This document shows positions 56,741 through 64,000 of a stretch of 64,000 nt of DNA, in pieces (positions within the stretch are counted from its first letter, which is position 1; each line of letters opens with the position of its first letter). Position numbers and translations under genes: made by a program. Source of the DNA: Coenobita brevimanus (lineage: Eukaryota; Arthropoda; Malacostraca; Decapoda; Coenobitidae); assembly GCA_032717465.1 (NCBI GenBank), contig CM064683.1, positions 37,143,042 through 37,207,041 of the forward strand. Direction: 5' to 3'. The notes under the pieces are model-generated. The model saw only the letters and a list, made by a program, of their open reading frames with translations. It made no database searches and was not told the DNA's origin.

Positions 56741-58859
56741 CCATCAGTATTGTTATTGTTATTGTTGTTGTTATTATTATTATTATTATTTATTATTATT
56801 ATTATTATTACCGATACCATAGGAGAGAAAAATAGATTAGCTTCCCTCGCCCTTCATCTGACTACATGATCATCTTCCCCCAGACACTTGAGTGAGAAAC
56901 TGCGTGTGACCGAGGAAGCTCTAGAGCGAGAGAGACGACTCCGCCACATGCAGCTAGAGGCCATCCGAACCTTGTGGCGCGAGATACAGAAGCTCCAGGC
57001 GAGTAAGCGTGAGGGAGGGGGCGTCAACACCCCCTCCACCCCCATCACCCCTCTCACCCCCCTAACACCCCTTGAGACTAACAAAGAAGGGGGTTCCGGG
57101 GCTGCATCAGGGGGGACAAGTGCAGCAGCGATCATAGCCTCTAAAAAATACTCGGAGGAAAGTGTGAAGGAGCTGACTGAATTTTGTGCTGCACTCCAGA
57201 GCCAGGTAAGGTTCTAAATTATCTCTCTGTGCTGGAGAATGCCATCTTTACGTTATCCTTGCATTTACTCGACTACTTTTTCTAGCCTATGAGAGCATCC
57301 TAGTATTGAAGCATGTTGGAGCCATTATAACCTATACGATATGATACTATATCTTCAGCCCCCCCAAGTTTGAAATAATCTGAGTTGAATAAAGTCATCA
57401 AGAGGTTGCAGGAATTTTAAAAGACATCACTATTTTGCAGGCATCAGTAAAGATTTGGTTTCAGACAAAATGCATACCACAAGAATATGGGAAATAATAA
57501 AGTCATCAAGAGGTTGCAGGAATTTTAAAAGACATCACTATATTGCAGACATCAGTAAAAATATAGTTTTGGACAAAATGCACACCACAAGAATATGGGG
57601 ATGGTCTACCCTGTGGACTAAGTCAGTATAGTGTTTGTCGATATATAACCTTATTAATCACAGCAGACAGTGTAGCTCTGGACAGCAGCAAACTTTGGAT
57701 GAACCTTGGCAATACTGTAATAAATCTTTCTGTATGGCTGGAGGAATTGTAGACTGGTTGATTGATTTTTTCTTAGAGATTGTGTATGTTACATGTTATG
57801 CTACCTTCCACTGTATTCCAGAAAGCATGTGCAGATATGATGATGATGTATACTGCAAACAGAATTATATAAAGCCAGAAATCATTGTAATATTTAAACA
57901 GGATACAGTAACAGGTGATCCTTTATTGTGCCTTCATCAATAAAGTTGACTAAAAACTGCTGTACTTTTCACTTTCATTACAGCTTGGGTATTAAAACAG
58001 AATTAACAGCCAATCCTTTATTACTCTTTTACCATCAATAATAGTAGATTAATTGACACCCTACTTCTTTTAATTACAGGTTGGGCAGTTGCAAGAGTCG
58101 TTATCGATGGTCACACAGGTCATGAATGCGTTTTGCAACCTTCCCGGGTCCCAGTCTCTCCTGACCATGTCCCAGTCAAGCGGTTCAGGCCATGAGAGGT
58201 CCCCAGGTGGAGCAGACTCACCCCCATCCCAAGCTGCTACACAAGTCCCTTTGAGTGAGTCTGTTACGTCTCTCACTCACTCGATCCGTGCACTCACCTC
58301 ATCCATCGTCAAATCCCCATCAACGCAGAAAAGCAAGAGTGAGAGAGGAGGCAGTGGTGGTGGTGGTGGGGGTAGTAGTAGTAGTGGTGGTGGTGGTGGT
58401 GGTGGTGGTGAGAAAAAACAGCCCAGTAGTGATGTAAGGGTAGCAGATAGTCAGGGTGGCGATGACAACAACAGCTGTGGGGACCAGTCCAGTGAGGGGT
58501 CCGATGGTACGCCAGTGGCCTGTCAGAAAAACCAGCAGCCACACCACCTTGAACACCTTGTCGGCCAGGAATTGGCAAACTCGGTGGCCTCCATAGCATC
58601 TGCCGACCTCAATTCAACAGCTATGGATGCCTCCACCTTGTCCGTAGACTCGACTGAAGGGTGTGAAGCAGGGGACACTACGGGACGAGATGAGGGGGAA
58701 TTGTCCGAGTCCAGCCAGTCATCCCTATCAGGCAGCCTCTCGGGAAGCCACTCGGGGAACCAGTCGGAGGGAGGTAGGCAGGTTGGGGTGGGCGGCCCTC
58801 TCAGACCCTCTTCACTCCCAGTACCGCGGCCCCACACCCCACGCACCACTGCATCCTGA
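34376..58859 (+). CDS. CEP97: centrosomal protein of 97 kDa (CEP97)
   Basis: Centriole-cap protein that acts with CP110 to block ciliogenesis. Exons: 34376-34388, 35704-35736, 36328-36485, 37077-37235, 37703-37804, 38338-38533, 39244-39358, 39838-40059, 40461-40558, 45808-46374, 48094-48226, 53539-53656, 53932-54161, 54875-55101, 55595-55775, 56884-57205, 58080-58859 (TGA). All phases join, giving 3654 nt and about 1217 residues; human CEP97 has 865. Residues about 18-220 are leucine-rich repeats ([35 protein letters not shown]). Then come the diagnostic [20 protein letters not shown] and [13 protein letters not shown]. An IQ motif sits at about 814-828 ([15 protein letters not shown]), with a coiled coil at about 852-893. 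Arthropod extras are a nonapeptide array (446-499), Ser/Pro-rich linkers and a poly-Gly tract in the last exon. Exon 14 uses a weaker GTTAGT donor. Exon joins are from splice motifs and frame only. Confidence 0.95.
35135..35335. mobile_element. MITE copy
   Basis: Left end TATAGTTCTTTAACTCTAAT then TGGCCTAGATTTTTGTCC. The interior (CATTCTTTCCATAGCAC, TTGTGATCAGC) is the reverse of other copies. Confidence 0.55.
35290..35530. repeat. tandem duplication of about 120 bp
   Basis: CAGTTGTTATAAACCAGGATTC-type sequence (first copy CAGCTGTTATAAACC) through GCAGCTTTAAACCAAGATA and AAAAGAGTA occurs twice, near 35297 and 35423. The second copy ends in a (GA)n run at 35530-35560. Confidence 0.75.
35810..36030 (+). 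mobile_element. LINE tail plus 5'-truncated LINE copy
   Basis: A TAGA run after TCTGGCAATAGATAG is followed at once by another copy encoding [12 protein letters not shown] and a [14 protein letters not shown] segment, ending near GGTGTGAGCTGGGA. Confidence 0.75.
37236..37480 (+). mobile_element. 5'-truncated LINE in CEP97 intron 4
   Basis: Starts at the exon 4 donor with GTGTGGAGAGGATGGAGAAT, so the family sequence supplies bases right at the 5' splice site region. It ends with GATTCATTTGTGGCCATCCC near 37435. Confidence 0.75.
40845..41030. repeat. dispersed repeat, copy 2
   Basis: Paralogous to 22544-22700: CATCCACAGGCTCAG, CTTCTGCAGTTCACCATCC, GTTTGTGTAGCTGGGCAG. Confidence 0.5.
41920..42150 (+). 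mobile_element. MITE copy, best-preserved ends
   Basis: Left end TTTTTACTCTAACTTGGCCC, right end AAATTTGGGCCAAGGTATGG: inverted termini around an about 150-bp core shared with copies near 1.0, 15.9, 16.2, 21.2, 35.2, 45.6 and 60.5 kb. Confidence 0.75.
42961..43003 (+). other. possible alternative terminal exon of CEP97
   Basis: A strong acceptor (pyrimidine tract then TTTCAG) is followed in the correct phase by [13 protein letters not shown] and a TAG stop. If spliced to exon 9 it would give a short protein ending soon after the leucine-rich repeats. It may be a cryptic site. Confidence 0.3.
44340..44455 (+). mobile_element. LINE/SINE tail composite
   Basis: GTTGGTGGAGGATTAGTGCC, then GGCCACCCCATTTGGGATAC and GGCGTCTGGCAATGGATGG. 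The same composite occurs at 33235-33340. Confidence 0.6.
45535..45750 (+). mobile_element. MITE copy
   Basis: Left end TGTTTACTTTAACTTGGCC, right end GAGCCAAGTTAAGGTGAAAG; ends just before CEP97 exon 10. Confidence 0.65.
46047..46208 (+). repeat. 27-bp coding repeat (nonapeptide array) in CEP97 exon 10
   Basis: Six consecutive 9-residue units start at residues 446, 455, 464, 473, 482 and 491. They follow [M/L][S/T/R/A][R/Q]S[L/M/I/Q] then Gly or Asp, with acidic or Pro residues at the end. Extra single units flank it at 422 (MTQSMD) and 505 (MTRSLD). Confidence 0.9.
46375..48093 (+). other. CEP97 intron 10
   Basis: No gene. AT-rich, with an (AC)n microsatellite at 47374-47410. Confidence 0.7.
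48533..52357. mobile_element. 3.8-kb TA-flanked element with about 1-kb terminal inverted repeats
   Basis: The left arm 48533-49531 is repeated inverted as 51360-52357, with only scattered differences. Both outer ends read CAGTCGGGGAAGAAAGAAGC and are bordered by TA, the target duplication and CAGT start typical of Tc1/mariner/pogo elements. The 1.83-kb spacer has no transposase-like frame. Both arms carry the same about 60-codon open frame, not recognisable as a known protein. It looks like a non-autonomous long-TIR element, inserted in CEP97 intron 11. Confidence 0.85.
50740..50960 (+). repeat. two-copy tandem repeat in the spacer of the TIR element
   Basis: ATACAGGTGTGTAATA then AAAATCTCCTACGAGTTCG occurs at about 50797 and 50915, about 118 bp apart, each preceded by a GATAAC and CGCAACC segment. 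Confidence 0.8.
52850..53060 (+). mobile_element. SINE copy
   Basis: GTAGTGGATTAAGGTACTCC, then GAGTTTAAATCC, TGATGCCACTCAGGGG and a GATGGATGGATGGG tail. A 40-base poly-T run precedes it. Confidence 0.7.
53140..53350 (+). mobile_element. decayed LINE 3' end
   Basis: ATGAGTTGGAGGGGGACAGT, then GGCTGCCTACTCC and CATCTGGGTATAGATAG; strongly diverged. Confidence 0.6.
55225..55345 (+). mobile_element. 5'-truncated SINE
   Basis: CCAGTCACTCAGGGATGAATG through CACAGGATTGGAGGATGG, in CEP97 intron 14. Confidence 0.6.
55805..55935 (-). mobile_element. 5'-truncated LINE
   Basis: Tail sequence CTATCTATTTATAGCCCAAC, GGGTGGCCGCAGACAAAACG and TCCAAGTCGCTCTGTC, starting 30 bp after the CEP97 exon 15 donor. 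Confidence 0.75.
56110..56190 (+). mobile_element. minimal LINE 3' tail
   Basis: GCGACATGGAGGCGATTTG, GGCCACCCCAAACGGG, TCTGGCAATAGATAG, then a (TAT)n run: only about 70 bp of the element was inserted. Confidence 0.8.
56390..56670 (+). mobile_element. tRNA-derived SINE, reference copy
   Basis: Lead block with CAGGAAACCATTTACTACGC; A-box-like TGGTTTAGTGGG at 56449-56460; B-box-like GGTTTATATCC at 56496-56506; body AATGCCACTCAGGGATGAG; tail GATGGATGGATGG, then (ATT)n and (ATC)n microsatellites to 56816. The two boxes are about 36 bp apart, as in tRNA genes. Confidence 0.85.
57391..57600. repeat. 108-bp tandem duplication
   Basis: AAAGTCATCAAGAGGTTGCA begins at 57391 and again at 57499. The copies run to AAGAATATGGG, differing at several bases. 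Located in CEP97 intron 16. Confidence 0.92.
58350..58410 (+). repeat. coding (GGT)n tract in CEP97 last exon
   Basis: GGT and AGT repeats encode Gly and Ser runs; likely length-polymorphic. Confidence 0.85.
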
Positions 58860-59583
58860 CCCCCCGGCCCCCCTTCCTGGCAACCCTTTTACCTACATCC
58901 TTCCTCTTCATTCACCTCCTCCTCCACCTCTTCCTCCCTGCAGATATCTACCCGACCGCCACCCAGAGCCATTCAGCACTACGCCACAGCTCTGCTCTCA
59001 TCGGTGCTCACAGATCTCACTTTTCCTGCTGATCCTAAACCATAGTGTAAGCCGCCATGTCACAGTTTTACGTGAGGAAGTCTTGCTGAAAATCCAAGAT
59101 ATTATAAACCATGTTATAAAACCGCATTTCACAGATTCATATATGTGGAAATCCTGCTGAAAAATCCAACAGGAGACCTATAATGAACGACTATGCTTCC
59201 TATAATACCAGTTTTTCATTTTTATTGCTTATCACTCCAAAAAAAAAAGTTCACATTTCAAGAATGACATCGCACAACATTTTCCCTCCCCACATTGTAT
59301 TACCGAATGGCACAAATCAAGGCAGTATCATTTTTTGGCCATATTTCCCAATTGATCTCGGTGTTAAGCTAGTCACGGCAGCCATTAGTTCTGTGGGTGG
59401 AAGGAATACAGAACTTAAAAGTGTTGTTCATTGTAACGCCAAATGAAATCTAGTCACAAAGTAGCTGTAGCAATCTTAAGTTATGTTATCTGGTCCAGTA
59501 ACGAGGCAGGAAAATGCTGTGTTTAGTTCTTAGGCAGCTGTAGGCATCAAGTTTAGACCATGTGTTACAGTAATATTCTTATT

Positions 59584-59589
59584 ATTAAA
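59584..59589 (+). promoter_or_regulatory. possible ATTAAA polyadenylation signal of CEP97
   Basis: First common polyadenylation hexamer noted after the stop, about 725 bp downstream. Confidence 0.35.
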
Positions 59590-60292
59590 ACTAAGATTGT
59601 CAAGGGAAGGCAGGTCACCAATTTCTGAGTCATTGATAATTATTAGATCTGATTTACTTGCTTCACTTTCATCTTAAATGTCAGGACTAACTTGCCTAGT
59701 CCCGGGTTTCTACACTCCTCATGGGGCGACATAGGATTGGATGATGGATGGATTACGTGCACAATTATGGATGTTAAGTACTGTCTCATGGAGTTTGGAT
59801 TCTGTATACTTAAATTGTGGGTGAATGAGAGTGTGGCCTATCTAATCAGGCAGACTTTTCACAATCCTCCCACTCTCAGGTTCTTATGTTGCCTTCTGAA
59901 TCCTGTCTCACCCTATGATCCCCAGTGTCAGGTGAGAAAAGAGGCAGAGATGATGATGATGATGAATTAGCCCACATCCATCACTATAGAGTGTAGTCAA
60001 TCATGATAATGAGAAACCAGGTATGCTGTATTTTCACCAGGTGCTTCGGAAAATGCCTTTAAAAAATAGGAGGCTTGCCCTTCCCTTCATCCTAAGTTTT
60101 AATAATAGAACTGTAGGTGTTTTTGATGTTATAGTCTACAGTTCGTTTGGGATTTGTACATAGTGTATATTTTGTTGTTGATTTTTAGTCGTTTTCTTTT
60201 TTCTTTTCTTTCTTTCTTTTTTTTTTTTTTTTTTTTTTTTTCCATTCATTGTTTAGAATGAATATATCCCTTGCTTTTTTTGGTGACAAGTT

Positions 60293-60672
60293 TAAGGCCA
60301 CATCCACACCAAATATTTGCTGGTGTGGGCAAGAGTTTCACATTACTGTAGCCCATATGACTGGCCCACGAGACATGAGTGGATGTGGGCGGGAACTTTT
60401 ATGGGTTACAATGTTGCGGAGTTCCCAATCATGCCATCAATCTGTACCCCTTTTACACCAACTTCGGCTAAAATTGCCATCCCTCCATCTTGAATGCTGA
60501 GGTGTAGCAACAGATTGACAACAGAATACATTGCTAGTCATGAAGAAGTGCCACAAATTATGTAGAGCCATACCTATGTCATTTTTGCCATTAAAGTATA
60601 TGATGTAAACTACAAAAGGATAAAAATCTGGGCCAAATTAGAGCAAAAAGATTATAGTGTAGATGTGGCCTA
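60293..60672. mobile_element. MITE copy with longer inverted ends
   Basis: Outer ends AGGCCACATCCACACC and, inverted, AGGCCACATCTACAC enclose the usual MITE core (CTTCGGCTAAAATTGCC ... CTGGGCCAAATTAGAGC). The family may therefore be a shorter element nested in, or derived from, a 380-bp one. Confidence 0.65.
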
Positions 60673-63520
60673 AGAGAGAGGGAGGTGCAGTGAGGTGACC
60701 ATAGATTAGGACCTTCCCAGCTCACTTTTATGACTTTTTCATGCTGATGACAGGAGGGTAGGTCTTCATTATACAAGCTTTATCACATTTCGTATTTACA
60801 CATTTTAAAAAATATGCTTCATGCTTTTTTTTTTATATATCATCGTTATATACCGGTATATATATACACAAATGCACCAAAAGTGTATGGTAAGGCGATA
60901 AAAATAATAACACATTTCCAAGTAACCTGGTACTTGCATCAGAGTTACAGTATGTGGATACATATTTCAAAGATGCATAGATATGCAAGGTTGAATGTAT
61001 CTCCCACCAATGGAGGTCAGGTATTTTTAAAAGGCTACATTTGCAAATATGATTCATGCATAATGCCTGGAAGATTTTTTTGCTAAAAAAATACAAAAAA
61101 AAATACAGTATATATATATATATATATATATATAAGAAATGCTGCAAGAGGAGCAAGTATATGAAACCCTTATTTTTTTTATTTATTTTTTTTTAAGGCA
61201 CAGTAGCTTGTTAGGAATAATGAAATTATAAGAAATTGAACAATATCTTGTGACGGCTCTATATTTGCTTCTTACGAAGTAAAACTATTAAGTACAATGC
61301 TTTTCTAGTCAAAGGCGACGGCCACAAGCATGCGCTTTACCTTGTATGTGTGAAGCTATCAAGAAAATATACTGGCAGGACCAAGGCTGGGTCCTTTGTT
61401 ACTCCAGATATTTGTCATTTGCCATGTTTTCATATTAATTATTCATTTCATCAGTATACTTCATGTGCTGGCACTGGCGAGGAGCCTCCACATGGTGGCC
61501 TCGTGCACCCTGGGTGGAGCAGCTGCAGCATCCACCCAGGAGCCAAACTTCCTTACCATGGGGAAGAACCCTGGTCCAACTCTGGTGAGCTGCTGTCTAC
61601 CACAAGGGGTGTCAGATTCCTGCACAGAGTATGTACTATACTGTACCTGTATGATGACCATACAGAAGCAGTTACCACCTGTGGTCGATGGTGTGCTCAG
61701 CCAGACAGGCCTGAGTTAAGCCACAACAACATAATTCATGTGTTGAAGGTCAGTGACCCACACACACGTCATACAAGCTTACCTGTAAACTTAAGCTCAG
61801 TATATTTACCTGTGCTATTGTTGCTCCATAACCCACAATGTCAAGCAAGCTGCCTTACTTTTGAAATACTGTAATAGTGGAAGTATGCTTCCTAGTATTT
61901 AGTATCTTTTATATTACTGTATTTGTACGGTACTTCATGTCATTGTCTTTGCAAACCAAATTTACTGTCATGTTATCGCATTTTCAACATAATAAGAAGA
62001 ACTGTGTAAGAGGCAGTACTGAGTTAGTGAAAGTAAACATTCATGATTCATTTCTTCAGAGTTCTGATTGTATACTCACATGATTTGATATTGAGGTAGC
62101 TTTATAGTGTCACACAGTACCATGTTTATACAGATGAATCGGGTATCTTCAGTGAACTGGAACTGCTTTTCACCACTTTTCTACCAACATCTTAAATTCA
62201 AAGAGTTAAGTGATTTGCCAAAGGCCTTAAAAGATTTTTACAGTAGTCAGTGCAAAACAGTGCAGTAATATTCAAAGTTAATTATGGCAAACAGATTCAC
62301 TGTATTGGCAGGGTATAGTCAGAAACTGAAGTCTCTTCTTGTGAAAAGTTATAAACTTTGACGGATTGAATATTTTTGACTGCCAGTTGCAATTTGCAGA
62401 CTGAGGCCTAAGTCAGCCTCTGGAATTACAGCATAAATTTGTTAATTTTTAGATATATTATCTTCAGATACTTGAGGTGGTAGTAGCCTAGTGATGAACA
62501 GCCAAACCATGGAACAAAGACACAATTTTTTTAAATAATTGTGAAACCCTGGAGTTTGTTGTGACCCTTATTGTATTTGTGCATTTTTGAGGTTTATTTC
62601 TTTCCACAGATTGAGTACAGTGCAGTATTAGTGTTTTGCTTGTATAAATGTTAGTGACCCTGTTCTTAAGTAAATGACCTTGGTAGTTGTATTTACATTG
62701 TGATGTCTTTGTTGATTCTCAGTATGTAGAGGTGTAATCCATTCCAGAAATATGCAGTAAGGAAGTTGACTTCATCAGATCTGACAATGCAGTGTACATC
62801 AACAATAATGTAATTAAACAAGAGATTACTATATTTTAAAAACACACGTGTAAATTAGTCATAAGCGAACCTAAACTAAAATTAAATTTTCTAATCTTGC
62901 TTTCATCTTTGTTAAGCAGAGTTTTGTGGTAAAAAGTTATCTGCACTGAGTTAAAACGTCTTTCCAGTTGGAATTTTCACAAATGATATTTTTGTTCATG
63001 ATTTTTAAGGTTGTTATATTATAGGAAGCTAGTATTGGAAAATGAAGTGGGCTTTCATCCCATTTTGGAATATTTTGATTATCCCTCATGTGATATAAGA
63101 TATTGGTTGGGGTAAAACTGCCATTTCTATGACATCAACTTCAGTTTGCCGGCATGATAATTTTTGGTTCTGTGTGTTCAAAATTATTTAAGATACAGTG
63201 TAGCATTACTGTCTTCACCAGTGGCATAGTAAACTGTACGGTATTATAACCAAACCCATCCAGTGGTAAAAAAAAAAGGGGGGGAGGGGGCATTACTAAA
63301 GCCAGTTTTACTACCTAATGAGCCTTAAAGTTAAAACTTTTTGAAAAGGTAAAATAACATTCAGAGAAACGGCCATGCCATATATATAAGTAAGAGTGAA
63401 TGCCCAAGAGTTGACTGATGGTTTTTCAGTCATGTATTGCCATCAGGGGAAGCAGAATACAGTAGGCCCTCCCAGGTCATGGGGCCACACTACAGAGATA
63501 CCCACTGTGTTTTTTATTAA

Positions 63521-64000
63521 CCCGCCCCGTCCCATTGACGTATGGGTAGGTTGCAACGTTTTGCACTTGCCAGTCCCGGCGACGTACCGGTACGTCATGC
63601 AATTGCAAAGTGCATAATTTCCACAATTTTCAATTTTCGCGCTTGATTTTTGGTACGTATCCTCGCTTGACCTTCCCCTACCTGCCACCAGGCGGGGACA
63701 TTCAGCGACCCCACACGACCTGCGCTAACCCGCGGCTCATTCACTCACCTGTTAGCAACGGTCCTGCTCAGACATGGCAACAAGAGGTCTCTCAGAGGTC
63801 GAAATTCAAGCCGCCCTGGACGCCTTTACAGACGACAGTGATTCCCCACTGGACGACGAGGTTGTTGACAAAGATTATGTGCAGCCAGAGGAGGAGGAAA
63901 CCACCAGCAGTGATGAAGAAGTCCCATCCCCCAGGAAGCGGCAGTACGTGACTTACCGTGCTGCTAGAGAGGGGCAGCCGGCCAAAAAACCACGTGCAAC
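63521..64000 (+). mobile_element. piggyBac element, 5' end (runs off the window)
   Basis: TTAA at 63517-63520, then CCCGCCCCGTCCC, the TTAA/CCC start of piggyBac elements. A sub-terminal palindrome GACGTACCGGTACGTC lies near 63580-63596. A transposase-like frame opens at 63774. Confidence 0.75.
63774..64000 (+). CDS. piggyBac-type transposase, N-terminal fragment
   Basis: ATG at 63774 opens a frame that continues to the window edge with no stop (75 codons). It begins MATRGLSEVEIQAALDAF, continues into an acidic Asp/Glu/Ser stretch and then a basic RKRQY / AKKPRA segment. This acidic, Ser-rich, then basic leader is usual before the DDE_Tnp_1_7 domain of piggyBac transposases, and the TTAA/CCC terminus 250 bp upstream supports the call. 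The catalytic domain is outside the window, so activity cannot be judged. The leader is intact and GC-richer than its surroundings, suggesting a young insertion. Confidence 0.65.
   Translation, partial: MATRGLSEVEIQAALDAFTDDSDSPLDDEVVDKDYVQPEEEETTSSDEEVPSPRKRQYVTYRAAREGQPAKKPRA

Larger units (their letters stand above)
58860..63516 (+). other. CEP97 3' UTR and intergenic DNA
   Basis: Contains a SINE fragment at 59668-59755, a poly-T run at 60219-60241, a nested MITE at 60293-60672 and (TA)n near 61110. 61460-61740 is a GC-richer stretch with open frames on both strands, which I cannot match to any family. No further gene recognised. Confidence 0.6.

Noticed and set aside
56554..56835. 93-residue frame with poly-Ile
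   Set aside because: SINE body followed by ATT/ATC microsatellite.
58309..58849. minus-strand frames opposite the CEP97 last exon
   Set aside because: Shadows of a GC-rich coding exon; poly-His and poly-Thr come from the GGT tract.
61350..61874. 174-residue plus-strand frame in a GC-richer stretch
   Set aside because: No recognisable domain, overlapping frames on both strands, no splice context; possibly an unknown repeat.

Overview
The window is animal nuclear DNA, most likely from a decapod crustacean or a close arthropod relative. The evidence is split genes with GT-AG introns, abundant microsatellites, TTAGG-type (arthropod telomere-like) repeats, dense LINE/SINE/MITE insertions, and ribosomal and centrosomal genes whose proteins read as animal. 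The species call is inference. Nothing bacterial, viral, tRNA-, rRNA- or CRISPR-like was found.

Layout. (1) 1-7741, + strand: the 3' two-thirds of a cytosolic sulfotransferase (SULT) gene in four visible exons. Its introns carry a TAAGG pentamer array, a 45-bp minisatellite and a decayed LINE. (2) 7742-10094: intergenic, with a SINE, LINE pieces and a hairpin. (3) about 22.0-10.1 kb, - strand: an apparently non-coding, multi-exon gene whose introns hold eleven box C/D snoRNA copies of two families. Both families are complementary to 18S rRNA: one to the 530-loop (human Um627 / yeast Um578 site) and one to the human Um1288 region. (4) 34.0-22.9 kb, - strand: complete RPL24, seven coding exons, 158 aa, with a TATA box. 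(5) 34.4-58.9 kb, + strand: complete CEP97, seventeen coding exons, about 1217 aa, head-to-head with RPL24. (6) 58.9-63.5 kb: CEP97 3' UTR and intergenic DNA. (7) 63.5 kb to the right edge: the start of a piggyBac element, with TTAA, CCC terminus and transposase N-terminus.

Mobile DNA dominates the introns. It includes one LINE family with many 5'-truncated copies ending in the same 3' tail and a (TAGA)n run; two other LINE types; a tRNA-derived SINE with A and B boxes; a MITE family with inverted ends; a TTAA-flanked piggyBac-like MITE with a 171-bp internal triplication; and a 3.8-kb TA-flanked element with about 1-kb terminal inverted repeats in CEP97 intron 11.

Functional reading: RPL24 and the adjacent same-strand snoRNA host both serve ribosome production. 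CEP97 restrains cilium formation with CP110 and shares a roughly 0.3-kb divergent promoter interval with RPL24. The strongest novelty candidate is the tandemly expanded snoRNA host locus, with near-constant D-box to 3' splice-site spacing, a decayed guide in one copy and a lost splice acceptor next to another.
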